DNA from: Myxococcus qinghaiensis
GTDB taxonomy: Bacteria > Myxococcota > Myxococcia > Myxococcales > Myxococcaceae
Reading direction: 5' to 3'
Assembly (NCBI RefSeq): GCF_024198215.1
Contig: NZ_JAKCFA010000013.1
Coordinates: forward strand, 1-64,000
Length of the DNA: 64,000 bases
Position numbers and translations under genes: made by a program. The number at the start of each line of letters is the position of its first letter. The first letter of the stretch is position 1. The notes beneath the pieces were generated by a model, which searched no databases, was not told the origin of the DNA, and was given only the letters and a program-made list of their open reading frames with translations. Below, one piece after another: positions 41,449 through 50,385 of the stretch.

Positions 41449-42981
41449 TCAGCGCAGCGTCCACTTCTGGTTCGCGGTGCCCGCGCACTCCCAGATTTGC
41501 AGCCGCGCGCCGTTGTTCGGGTTCCAGTCCTTCACGTCGATGCACTTGTTGGCCTGCGGGTTGACCAGGTCCCCCGCGCCGCTGAGCACGAACCGCTGGG
41601 CCGCGTTGCCGTTGCAGTCGTGGAGCTGGATGAGGGCGCCGTTCTCCGTGGAGCCCCAGGTGACGTCCATGCACTTGCCGAACGCGCGCAGCGTGCCGTC
41701 GCCGTGGAACGTCCAGCTCTGCGCGGCGCTGCCGTTGCAATCCCAGAGCTGGATGGGGGTGCCGTTGGCGGTGTTGGAGTGGTCCACGTCGATGCAGCGG
41801 CCGTTGAGGCCGACGATGGCGCGTCCCCCGCCCCCGCCGCCGTTGGTCGTGAGCGACAGGCCGTAGACGGAGAGAATCTCGTTCACCGGCTGGTAGTACA
41901 TGGTGCCGCCAGTGGAGCAGTTGCCCACGCCGCCGGACGTCACGCCCTGCGCCTGGTTGCCCGAAATCCACGAGCCGCCCGAGTCGCCCCCTTCCGCGCA
42001 CGCGTTGCTGCGCGTGAGGCCGTACACGGGGCCGACGCTGTAGTTGACGGTGACGTTCTTCGCCTCGATGACGCCACAGCGCCAGCCGGTGGTGGAGCCG
42101 GAGCGACACACGGACGCGTTGATGCCCGCCTCGGCGGAGCCCGACACGATGACGTTGCCGCCCGCGTAGTTGTAGACCCACGGCTGCGACGCCCACGAGC
42201 CGTTCACCTGGACCCAGCCGTGGTCATCGCCTGGGAAGGACGAGCCGCGCACCGTGCCCTGCGCCGCGCCGTTGAAGCCCACGGTGCTGGAGTTCACTCC
42301 GCCGCAGTGGCCCGCGGTGACGAAGCCTCCCGCCACGGAGAAGCCGATGGAGCAGCGCACGTTGCCGTTGATGTAATAGGCGTCGCCCCCGCGCAGGTCA
42401 TACATGGGACGCGGCTGCTCGGAGGACACCTCCACGCGCACCGCGCGGTCCGCCGCGCCGCTCTCCGCGATGAAGCGCTCGGCGTTCACCACCGCCGCGT
42501 CCTTGGCGAGCACCACCACGCTGTTGGTGATGACGTCCACGTACCAGCCATGGATGTCCTTGCTGGCCACGTCCGCGCCCTTGTCCAGCGCCGCCTTCAG
42601 CGCGTCCAGCTCGCGCTCCGTGCGCGCCACCCAGCGCGGCTCGGCGCCCGCCTTCAACACGGCCTCGGCGCCGGCGGCGGTGGTGACACCGACGATGAGC
42701 CGGTCTCCTTCCTCGCTCAGCCACGCGCCGCCGAACGTCCCGCCCAGCTCTCCGCGCAGCGTGGCTTCCGTGCGCGCCGCGAGCGCCTCCGTGACGAGCC
42801 GCTGACGCGCCTGCGCGGCCGTCAGGCCCAAATCGCGCTGCATCGCGTGCAGCACCTCCGGAGACACGTCCTGCGCGAGCGAGGCCTCGTCGGCGGGAGC
42901 GGCCCGCGCGGACATGGGGAGGACGGCGGCGCCGGCGAACAGCACCGTCGCGGTGGAGAGCGCCTGGAGTCTTCGGTTCAT
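41449..42981 (-). CDS. Secreted S1 serine protease with a ricin-type lectin domain
   Basis: This 510-residue pre-pro-enzyme has a signal peptide (to about residue 28), a propeptide of the alpha-lytic protease type (about 30-195), and a chymotrypsin-fold protease with catalytic H225 (VTAGHCGG), an aspartate near GDDHGW at 251-254 and S334 (EGGDSGG). A glycine linker (about 381-386) leads to a ricin-B beta-trefoil domain with three QxW-like repeats (AAQSW, AAQRF, ANQKW). The lectin would anchor the enzyme to polysaccharide or prey surfaces. ATG at 42981 after AAGGAAG. Typical of predatory or lytic exoenzymes. Confidence 0.92.
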   Translation of the reverse strand: MNRRLQALSTATVLFAGAAVLPMSARAAPADEASLAQDVSPEVLHAMQRDLGLTAAQARQRLVTEALAARTEATLRGELGGTFGGAWLSEEGDRLIVGVTTAAGAEAVLKAGAEPRWVARTERELDALKAALDKGADVASKDIHGWYVDVITNSVVVLAKDAAVVNAERFIAESGAADRAVRVEVSSEQPRPMYDLRGGDAYYINGNVRCSIGFSVAGGFVTAGHCGGVNSSTVGFNGAAQGTVRGSSFPGDDHGWVQVNGSWASQPWVYNYAGGNVIVSGSAEAGINASVCRSGSTTGWRCGVIEAKNVTVNYSVGPVYGLTRSNACAEGGDSGGSWISGNQAQGVTSGGVGNCSTGGTMYYQPVNEILSVYGLSLTTNGGGGGGRAIVGLNGRCIDVDHSNTANGTPIQLWDCNGSAAQSWTFHGDGTLRAFGKCMDVTWGSTENGALIQLHDCNGNAAQRFVLSGAGDLVNPQANKCIDVKDWNPNNGARLQIWECAGTANQKWTLR

Positions 42982-43286
42982 GGGGCTTCCTTTCGACTCG
43001 ACACGGGGAACGCGCACCGGCGAACGGGCCGGTCCGCATGACCACGGAAGCGGGATTCAGGAGCCAAGTCAAACAATTCAAGTATTTCTAGAAAATCACG
43101 ACACTTCTGCCGGACAAACAATAAAGTCGTCGACACAAGGCCCAATAGCCGCCTGTTGTACCCTGGAGTCATTTCTCCACTTGGTGGACCAAGCTGACCC
43201 GCCAGTCGCGCTCCCATGGCCCCAGGCAGGGGTTGCCCTGGTCTCGAATGACGTCTGCGTCAAGGCAGGACACGATGGAGGCCACC
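42982..43286. other. AT-rich divergent promoter region
   Basis: This 305-base gap between the secreted protease and an exported hypothetical protein is unusually AT-rich between 43060 and 43140. It contains the perfect palindrome tttctagaaa at 43086-43095 and aat-rich runs. It probably holds promoters for both genes. No small gene is supported. Confidence 0.45.
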
Positions 43287-44471
43287 ATGAATGTCTTGCG
43301 AAGGCTGTGTCTGGGAATCCTGTTCGTGTTCGCGCAAGGGAGCCTCGCGGCCCAGGACGACGAGGCGGGGACCGAGCCAGCCCCGGCCCAGCGGGTGCTC
43401 ACCTGGAACGTCGAGGGCTCACGCCAACGGCTGACCGTCACGACGAACGATGCGCGCCTCTCGGTAGGAGAGGACCACTCCGTCTCCCTGGAGAGCGTCG
43501 TCGGCCCGATGGTCTCCACCCGGTTCTCCCAGACCTGGGAGGGAGGCTCGGGCTGGTACCTCACCGAGTACCTCCAAGTGGAATACCGCGGGGCGTACCG
43601 CTTCTCGTTGGCGAGCTACCTGGAGAAGTCGGGTCAGGGAGGACGTGTCCTCGCGGCGCTCCTGAAGGGACAGGCGAACCGTCCACCCAAGTGTCCACCC
43701 CTCGAGGAGGTACGCAAGGGGCCTTCGTTCACGAAGGGTCGCGAGCAGCTCCTGGAAGCCGGCTGTGGCGAGCCGCGCTGGTTCACGCTCGAGCCCGACG
43801 CCTTCTCCGTCCTGGACTGGGACGGGAGGGATGAAGTCCAGTTGGCCATCCAGCACTTCCATCCGGAAGCGGTGCGCACGGTGCTCACCTTGGAGCGGGT
43901 GAGCGTCTGGCTGAAGGCGCCCTCGGAATGGCGCCCCTGGCTCAAGGCGGCTCAGCGCGGACAGGGACTCTTCGAAGCACGAAAGTTCGAGTGGCTGAAC
44001 CGCCTGCCGACCGACGAGCTGGCGGACCTGCGCAAGCGCGCGGCGAAGCTGAGGCCCACCGCTCGCCGCGAGCTCATCGCGGACAGCGTCTACCGGGCCC
44101 GTCAGGCACCGCTGAGCGCGGCGGAGCTGGTGGGTGAGCTCTTCCCCGTCACCGAAGGCGCCGCGCCAGACCTGGCCTCGCAATGGGCATGGTCGGACCG
44201 GCTGCTGTACCTGCGGAGCTTTCCCGAGCAGTGCCTCAAGGCCGCGGGCGTGCTGTTTCAACCCGGGTGGAGCGCCGAGCCCGCCAGGGCAGCCGCCTTC
44301 AACTTCACGCGCTGCACGGGCTGGCAGGGAGAAGACACGTGGCGGATGTGCCAGCTGACGGACGACCCGGTCGCCTGCATCAAGCCGGGGTATGAGCTTC
44401 GACAGGAGGAGGCACGGCGGTCCGCGAAGACGTCACCCGCCCAGGAGAAGCTCGACGGAATGATTCAGTAG
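43287..44471 (+). CDS. Exported hypothetical protein
   Basis: This 394-residue protein has a signal peptide (CLGILFVFAQGSLAAQDD). The mature part has beta-rich and helical stretches and several scattered cysteines (for example CPPL, AGCGEP, QCLK, CTGW, CQLT, ACIK). No family is recognised. I chose the ATG at 43287 because GGAGG stands 7 bases before it; ATG at 43275 is possible. It is convergent with the acyl-CoA ligase gene. Confidence 0.7.
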   Translation: MNVLRRLCLGILFVFAQGSLAAQDDEAGTEPAPAQRVLTWNVEGSRQRLTVTTNDARLSVGEDHSVSLESVVGPMVSTRFSQTWEGGSGWYLTEYLQVEYRGAYRFSLASYLEKSGQGGRVLAALLKGQANRPPKCPPLEEVRKGPSFTKGREQLLEAGCGEPRWFTLEPDAFSVLDWDGRDEVQLAIQHFHPEAVRTVLTLERVSVWLKAPSEWRPWLKAAQRGQGLFEARKFEWLNRLPTDELADLRKRAAKLRPTARRELIADSVYRARQAPLSAAELVGELFPVTEGAAPDLASQWAWSDRLLYLRSFPEQCLKAAGVLFQPGWSAEPARAAAFNFTRCTGWQGEDTWRMCQLTDDPVACIKPGYELRQEEARRSAKTSPAQEKLDGMIQ

Positions 44472-44500
44472 CCCCCTGGAGCGTGTGCCCCGAGGACACC

Positions 44501-46024
44501 TCATGGCGCACCGTGCGCGGCGGCCAGCGCGCGGCGGTCCACCTTGCCGGCGGAGGTGCGCGGCAGGGCCTCCACGAAGCGCATGGAGCGAGGCATCTTG
44601 TAGCGAGCCAGGCGGCCATCGCAGAAAGCCAGCAGGGCCTCGGCGCCAGGTGAGGTGCCCGCGCGGAGGACCACGAGCGCGCGCGGCGTCTCTCCCCACT
44701 TCTCGTCGGGCACGCCGATGACGGCGACCTCCGCGACGTCGGGATGGCCGGCGAGGACGCTCTCCACCTCGGAGGGGTAGATGTTCTCTCCGCCGGAGAT
44801 GATGAGGTCCTTGCCTCGGCCGACGATGCGGAAGCAGCCGTCCGCGTCGCGCAAGGCCAGGTCTCCGGTGCGCAGCCAGCCGTCGACGAAGGTGCGCGCC
44901 GTCTCCTCGGGGCGGCGCCAGTAGCCGGCGCACACGTGGGGGCCGCGCAGGAGCAATTCGCCCACGTCCCCCGGCTGTCGCTCGCCTTCGATGCGCGCCT
45001 CCACGTGGAAGAGCGGCACGCCGACGAAGCCCGGCTTGCGGCGCACGTCCGACGGAGAGAGCCAGAAGTTGTTGGGGCCCGCCTCGGTGAGGCCATAGCC
45101 CGTCTTGAAGGCCACGCCCCGGGTGAAGAACCGCTCGAACACGGACAGCGGACACGGCGCGCCACCGCTGACGAGCAGCTTGAGCCGCGAGAAGTCCACC
45201 GACTCGAAGCGCACGTGGCGCTGCATCTCGATGAACATGGTGGGCACGCCGAAGACGAGGCTCACCTCGCGCTGGTGGATGAGCTCGAACACCTGCTCCA
45301 CGTCGAAGCCCTTGCACACCACGGAGGCGCCGCCCACGTACACCAGGGGCAGCGTGAAGACATTGAGGCCGCCGGTGTGGAACAGCGGCGCGTTGAGCAC
45401 GGCCACGTCTTCGGACGTCAGGCCCCAGCTCACCACGGTGTTGGCGGCGTTGGCCGTCACGGAGCCATGGGTGAGGACCGCGGCCTTCGGGATGCCGGTG
45501 CTGCCGCCCGTGTAGCAGAGCATCCACGGCGCCTCGGCCTCCAGCTCCAGCGCGGGGAGCGGGGAGGGAGGGGTCGCATTGCGCTCCTCGACGAAGGAGC
45601 GCTCACCCGGGCCAGGCTCGGCGAGGCCCAGCCAGTGACGCACGAAGGGGGCGCGGGCGCGCACGGTGTCCACCTGGGCGCGCAGCTCCGGACCGTACAC
45701 GAGGACGCAGGGCTCCGCGTCCGCGAGGATGCCGACGAGCTCCACGGCGCTGAGGCGCCAGTTGAGCGGCTGGAGGATGGCGCCCAGCTTGGCGCAGGCG
45801 AAGACGAGGTCCAGCGTCTCCACGCAGTTGTGCGCGAGCACGGCGACGCGGTCCCCGCGCTGGACGCCGAGCACGTGGTGCAGGTACTCAGCGGTGCGCG
45901 AGGCGGCGGTGTTCCACTCGCGATAGGTGATGCGACGGCGCCCGCCCCGGGTGGAGTCGACGAGGGCGGGGTGGTCTGGGTCCAGAGCCGCGCGGCGGGC
46001 CAGCCAGTCATGGACGATGGGCAT
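44501..46024 (-). CDS. AMP-binding acyl-CoA synthetase/ligase
   Basis: This 507-residue enzyme has the adenylate-forming signature YTGGSTGIPKAAV, the A5 motif GYGLTEAG, the A7 motif LRTGD and the C-terminal catalytic lysine in TSAGKVDRRAL. It matches acyl-CoA synthetases (fatty-acid or aryl-acid-CoA ligases), activating an acid with ATP and CoA. ATG at 46024. No beta-oxidation or polyketide genes are adjacent, so the substrate cannot be guessed. It ends 29 bases from the opposite exported gene. Confidence 0.92.
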   Translation of the reverse strand: MPIVHDWLARRAALDPDHPALVDSTRGGRRRITYREWNTAASRTAEYLHHVLGVQRGDRVAVLAHNCVETLDLVFACAKLGAILQPLNWRLSAVELVGILADAEPCVLVYGPELRAQVDTVRARAPFVRHWLGLAEPGPGERSFVEERNATPPSPLPALELEAEAPWMLCYTGGSTGIPKAAVLTHGSVTANAANTVVSWGLTSEDVAVLNAPLFHTGGLNVFTLPLVYVGGASVVCKGFDVEQVFELIHQREVSLVFGVPTMFIEMQRHVRFESVDFSRLKLLVSGGAPCPLSVFERFFTRGVAFKTGYGLTEAGPNNFWLSPSDVRRKPGFVGVPLFHVEARIEGERQPGDVGELLLRGPHVCAGYWRRPEETARTFVDGWLRTGDLALRDADGCFRIVGRGKDLIISGGENIYPSEVESVLAGHPDVAEVAVIGVPDEKWGETPRALVVLRAGTSPGAEALLAFCDGRLARYKMPRSMRFVEALPRTSAGKVDRRALAAAHGAP

Positions 46025-46040
46025 GGCCCCGCACGCTAGC

Positions 46041-46069
46041 CGAGCGCCGGGAAGTGTGCCCGGCGCTCG
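46041..46069 (-). terminator. Hairpin terminator of the LVIVD-repeat gene
   Basis: An 11-bp perfect stem (cgagcgccggg at 46041-46051 with 46059-46069) and 7-base loop lie 21 bases past the LVIVD-gene stop on the minus strand. It could also insulate the acyl-CoA ligase gene from read-through. Confidence 0.55.
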
Positions 46070-46089
46070 TCACCAGAACGCTGTCTGGC

Positions 46090-47670
46090 TCACAGCTCCG
46101 GGAAGATGAGCAGGCCGCGCTCCGTGTCGACGACGTAGACGTAGCCGTCTCCCGGGACGCGGATGCCGATGGCGCCGATATAGGCGGACAAGCTGCTGTA
46201 GTCCGGCCCCGTATCCCGCCAGGTGTTGAAGTACGCCATCTCCCGGGGACGAGCAGGTCTGGACACGTCCAGGACGCGAACGCCGTGCTGGTAGTGGGTC
46301 AGATAGAGCCGACCGCCGACGAGCTCCATGTTGTGGATGGAGACCTCGGGCGACAGCTTGTACTCGCCGATGAGCGTGGGGTTCGCGGGGTCGTTCAGGT
46401 TGAGCACGCGCAGGTGCGCGCCCCAGCCCTCTCCGCCCTCGAAGGCGATGAGGTTGTTGTTGAAGTACGCCACGCGCGAGGTGTGGCTGCTCGCATGCGG
46501 CGGCGTGTACGCGCCCAGCCTCTTCACGTTCGCCGGGTCCTTCGCATCGAGGATGAGCAGGCCCGCGTTCCAATGACTGACGAAGAGCAGGTGGTTCAGG
46601 GAAGTGGCGTCGTGCGGGTAGGAGACGGCGCTCGGGCCCAGGCTGTCGTTGACATGCCCTCCCAGGCGCACCGGCTCCCGCGCGTTCGTCACGTCGTAGA
46701 TGGCCGTCCCCACCGAGCCCCGGGTCGCCATGGCATGCAGCCGGCTGCCCGCCACGAAGACGGTGTGGATGTTTATGCGGCTGCCGCCAGACAAATCCCG
46801 GACGAACGTGGGGTTCGCGGCGTCGGTGATGTCGAACACGAGCACGCCCCGGTCCGAGCTGGCGACATAGAGCGCGTTGTCCTTCGCCCACACACCATTC
46901 CAGTAGCCGTCGCCTTCGAGCTGGACGGACTTCACCAGCCGGGGTGCCGCGCGGTCCTTCAGGTCGAAGACGGAGAGGCCACCGGCGTCCTGGGCATCAT
47001 CGATGGACACGACATAGGCGTGGCCCTTGGCGACGTAGATATCCACGGGCATCCCCATGCCCGGACCGATGGACGCTTCGCCCAGCAGCTTCAGCCCGCC
47101 GGAGGACTCCTCCTCGCCCTGACGACGACGGACCCGGACGCCCTCATACGTCATCACCCTGGGGGCATCGTTCCCCATGCACATCACTCTGCATCCCGTC
47201 ACTTGGTCCGTGCCCCGCGCCGAGCACCCCACATCATGAATCACGTTGAGCCTCCCGTCCGGGTAGCGGAGCTCAATCAGGTCGCGCATGGGGTGCTCCC
47301 CATTGGGGGGATTCGGCTCGACGTACAAAGACTTGCCCCACATTTCAGCGGACGCCGGGAGCGTGGCGGTCGCCGCCATGTGGAGGCGCATATTGAAGAT
47401 GCCGGACGTATCCAGTCCGCGCAGGCTCTGGATGTCGCAGCCGGACAGGTCGAAGGCATCCAGCGAACGACAATCCTCGGGGGTGAGGACCGTGGGGCGG
47501 AGCGAACATGCGGCCACGGGCTCCGGGACCCAGTCAGCCGCGTCCTGAATGGGCGCACCCGGTGACAGGTCCACGGGGACCTCCACGACCTCGTAATCCC
47601 TGCTGTTGCAGGCCCCCAGCGAACCCACGCACATCAACGTCGCGACGACACCGCACGTCCACTTCACCAT
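46090..47670 (-). CDS. LVIVD-repeat lipoprotein
   Basis: This 526-residue protein has a signal with lipobox (CVGSLGAC). From about residue 190 it carries repeated beta-propeller-like blocks of the LVIVD type (VFDITDAANPTFVRDL; IYDVTNAREPVRLGGH; ILDAKDPANVKRLGAY; VLNLNDPANPTLIGEY; VLDVSRPARPREMAYF). Such proteins are surface-exposed and usually bind or scaffold other molecules. The ATG at 47670 is used because it places the lipoprotein signal at the N-terminus. No partner is obvious. Confidence 0.85.
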   Translation of the reverse strand: MVKWTCGVVATLMCVGSLGACNSRDYEVVEVPVDLSPGAPIQDAADWVPEPVAACSLRPTVLTPEDCRSLDAFDLSGCDIQSLRGLDTSGIFNMRLHMAATATLPASAEMWGKSLYVEPNPPNGEHPMRDLIELRYPDGRLNVIHDVGCSARGTDQVTGCRVMCMGNDAPRVMTYEGVRVRRRQGEEESSGGLKLLGEASIGPGMGMPVDIYVAKGHAYVVSIDDAQDAGGLSVFDLKDRAAPRLVKSVQLEGDGYWNGVWAKDNALYVASSDRGVLVFDITDAANPTFVRDLSGGSRINIHTVFVAGSRLHAMATRGSVGTAIYDVTNAREPVRLGGHVNDSLGPSAVSYPHDATSLNHLLFVSHWNAGLLILDAKDPANVKRLGAYTPPHASSHTSRVAYFNNNLIAFEGGEGWGAHLRVLNLNDPANPTLIGEYKLSPEVSIHNMELVGGRLYLTHYQHGVRVLDVSRPARPREMAYFNTWRDTGPDYSSLSAYIGAIGIRVPGDGYVYVVDTERGLLIFPEL

Positions 47671-47813
47671 GAGAGCCCCCGGGGATGGGGCCGGCGTGAC
47701 CTGGAGGCACGAGCAAAGGAAGACAGCCGACCCGGATAATCGCGAACGAAATGGAGCCAACTCCATATCGTGGCGAACCGGGTGGCGTTCAATCCAAGAC
47801 ATTCACCCTGACT

Positions 47814-48566
47814 TCAATAGACATCCCGAGAAGGAATCGAGAGGCCGGACAGCTCGACCAGATATAGACAGGCATCACGAAACGCGCCGCTCTCTCCAGC
47901 CGTGGAGGGCAGAAAGACGTCATAAGCGCGGTAGCCGCCATCCTGGGCCCCCTCCAGCAGCCAGCGCGAGCCATCCAGATAGATGGTGTACGTGCCCTCT
48001 CGCGCCGACTTGCGAGTCCAGAAGGAAAGGACCTCCAACCGGCGACGGAACTCGGCCCACTGGAGCGGGAGGAGCAGGCGGGACTGATTCACGTCAAGCG
48101 GGCTGGCACCGTCCGAGGATTTGGAGGGCAGCTTCAGCTGTTTCGCATGGAGCACCGCCACCGTGCCGTGCCGTTCCACGCGGATGGCGATGTCCTCTTC
48201 AAAGGAGCGCATCCAGGTGAAGCGGTAGACCTCGGAGCCCGTCGCCGAAGGCCACAGGCCTGGCTCCTCCATGCTGTTCAAGACCCTCGAGTACCGGCAG
48301 CGCGCACGCGAGTCCCTGCGGCGCCCATTGAAGACCGCCCGGAAGTCGGGCTCGTAGGAGACAGACAGCACTCCCTGGGGAATGAGGCTGGGCCAGGCAG
48401 CTTCCTTCTCCCAGTCCCCATCACAGAGCTGCCCCCAAGGAATGGAATCATCCTCGGGAGTCCGCACGGCACCTCCTCTCGAAGCACATGCCGCGGACAG
48501 GAGGACCAGACAGAGAGCGACCCGGCGCACCGAACTCGGAGACATGGCGACAGCCTGCAGGGCCAT
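47814..48566 (-). CDS. Lipoprotein of unknown family
   Basis: This protein of up to 250 residues has an N-terminal signal with lipobox (LVLLSAAC). The mature part is mixed alpha/beta with aromatic strands (VYRFTWMRSFEEDIAIRVERHG, TYTIYLDGSRWLLEG). No family is recognised. The start may be the ATG at 48566 or the ATG at 48545; both leave a good signal. Its third codon positions are somewhat less G/C-biased than neighbouring genes, which may hint at recent acquisition. Confidence 0.7.
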   Translation of the reverse strand: MALQAVAMSPSSVRRVALCLVLLSAACASRGGAVRTPEDDSIPWGQLCDGDWEKEAAWPSLIPQGVLSVSYEPDFRAVFNGRRRDSRARCRYSRVLNSMEEPGLWPSATGSEVYRFTWMRSFEEDIAIRVERHGTVAVLHAKQLKLPSKSSDGASPLDVNQSRLLLPLQWAEFRRRLEVLSFWTRKSAREGTYTIYLDGSRWLLEGAQDGGYRAYDVFLPSTAGESGAFRDACLYLVELSGLSIPSRDVY

Positions 48567-48716
48567 GCCCCCCGATTCCTCACGGCAGGCTCACGGTTCG
48601 CGCACGACACCGTGAGCCCCGAGCCCCCTTCCTTGAACAGCCGAGGTCCGCGAGGTAGAGAACGACCCTGCATCTCCGCAGGGGGCGGGGAGCCACCGGC
48701 GGGGACGGCCTTCTTC

Positions 48717-50375
48717 ATGAACAATCGCGGCGCCGAGAAGGAATACCTTCAAGACGGACTGCGCAGCGGCCTCAAGCTCGACGCGCGCTTCGACGCCCTG
48801 GTGCCCCACCTCCACGTGGCGTGGATCTCCTGGGACAGTGGCTTTCGCGGCTCGGGCCTGCGCGTGGGCGACCGGGTCATCGCCATCGACGGCCAGCCCG
48901 TCGTCAAGCCACCCGACCAGGCCACCACGCAGCGCACCCTGCCCTTCATGCTCGGCCAGTACGCCGAGAACCAGACCTGGGCCAGGCAGGGGCGCAAGGA
49001 GGGTGACAAGGTCCAGGTGCGCATCACTCGTCGGCGCGAGCCCGGCGAAGGCTGGGAGGAGCACGAGTTCAGCGGCGCCCTGCTCCACGAACGCACCTGG
49101 AGCATCGTCGACACGACGCGGCAGATCATCGGCCCGGGCGGACCCGACCGCATGGGTCGCGACGGCTTCGACGGGGCCTGGATGTCCTGGCTCGAGAAGC
49201 GCGTCTTCGACTGGGAGCGCCTGCTCGACAGCACCTTCGGCGCCTGGCGCACCTCGCGAGGGACGCGCAGTGAGCTCGCGAACCACCTCGTACACAAGGC
49301 CCGCGTCGACTACCTCGTGGAGCATCACCCCGGCCCCTTCGCGACGGCGATGCGCGAGGACTGGGAGACGGTGCGCGCCTGTCTCGATGGAGACCTCGTC
49401 ACGCTCCCGGCGGATGCCCTGGAGTTCCGCACCCGGGGCGAGGAGCAGGTGAAGGCCATCGGCCTCCAGGCCGCGGCGTCCTGGAAGGCCCTGCTGGCGG
49501 CGCATGAGGGAGAGACGCTCGGCGCCTTCCCCGTCGTCGACCCCTTCCGTGGCGACCGCTCGACGGTGACCGGCAAGCTGGTCTCACTGCCGACCGTGAC
49601 TCAGCGCGAGTGGCTGGTCGACATGGGCAAGGGCTACCTGGCCTGGAACCAGTCGGGCGCGTGGGTCTTCTGCCCCGTCGATACTCCGGCCATGCAGAAG
49701 GTCTTCACCGCCATGCAGCGCTATCAGAGGCGCGTCGCGCCGAACGTGAGGCTCGACATCGCCGTGCTCGGCCGAATTCTTCCGGACCCGCGCCTGCTCG
49801 CGGGCTCGGGCCGCACCGCCGCCGGTCTGGAAGTGGAGCCCGTCGCCGCCCTGGTCGGCGGCGTGGTCTGCGTCGATGTCAGTGATTCGAGCGAGGGGGG
49901 ACCGCGCTTCGCCGGAGAAGAGACGCTCAGCCAGGAGACCTCCGGCGCCCCGGCCGATGACGCGGGCCCGCGAGAGCTCCTCACCGCCATGATTGCGGCC
50001 GTGAAGCGTGGCGACCAGGAGACCTGGAACAGCCTCTTCGCCAACTGGCGCGCCGTGCCTGATGACCACCGGCCCATCTACTACCCGGTCTGGACCTGGA
50101 ACGGCCGGGACAGCGAGTGGGTGCGCTCGCGGCGCCTCCTGCTCGACAAGGTGCTCGACGCACGGGTGCGCTGGAGCAGCGAGGCACGGGTCGTCATCAA
50201 GGGCGACGAGGCCCCGGGCCTGCCGCGCATCGAGCAGGTCGAACTGGAGGTGGACCACGTGGGCCTCTTCGAGGGCCAGACTCGCACCTTCAACTCGGTC
50301 GAGGTGCGGCGGAAATGGACGGTCCAACGCCGCAACGGCGGTCCCTGGCGCATCACCAGCGAGCAGAGCCTGTAA
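48717..50375 (+). CDS. PDZ-like domain protein of unknown function
   Basis: This 552-residue protein has a PDZ-like segment near the N-terminus (HVAWISWDSGFRGSGLRVGDRVIAIDG). The middle (about 150-380) has no family I recognise. The last 140 residues (MIAAVKRGDQETWNSLFANWR, then KWTVQRRNGGPWRI) look like an NTF2/SnoaL-type fold. No signal or membrane segment is seen. The ATG at 48717 is used; the frame is open further upstream without a ribosome site. The next gene starts 10 bases later, so the two form an operon. Confidence 0.7.
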   Translation: MNNRGAEKEYLQDGLRSGLKLDARFDALVPHLHVAWISWDSGFRGSGLRVGDRVIAIDGQPVVKPPDQATTQRTLPFMLGQYAENQTWARQGRKEGDKVQVRITRRREPGEGWEEHEFSGALLHERTWSIVDTTRQIIGPGGPDRMGRDGFDGAWMSWLEKRVFDWERLLDSTFGAWRTSRGTRSELANHLVHKARVDYLVEHHPGPFATAMREDWETVRACLDGDLVTLPADALEFRTRGEEQVKAIGLQAAASWKALLAAHEGETLGAFPVVDPFRGDRSTVTGKLVSLPTVTQREWLVDMGKGYLAWNQSGAWVFCPVDTPAMQKVFTAMQRYQRRVAPNVRLDIAVLGRILPDPRLLAGSGRTAAGLEVEPVAALVGGVVCVDVSDSSEGGPRFAGEETLSQETSGAPADDAGPRELLTAMIAAVKRGDQETWNSLFANWRAVPDDHRPIYYPVWTWNGRDSEWVRSRRLLLDKVLDARVRWSSEARVVIKGDEAPGLPRIEQVELEVDHVGLFEGQTRTFNSVEVRRKWTVQRRNGGPWRITSEQSL

Positions 50376-50385
50376 GGAGAAGTCC

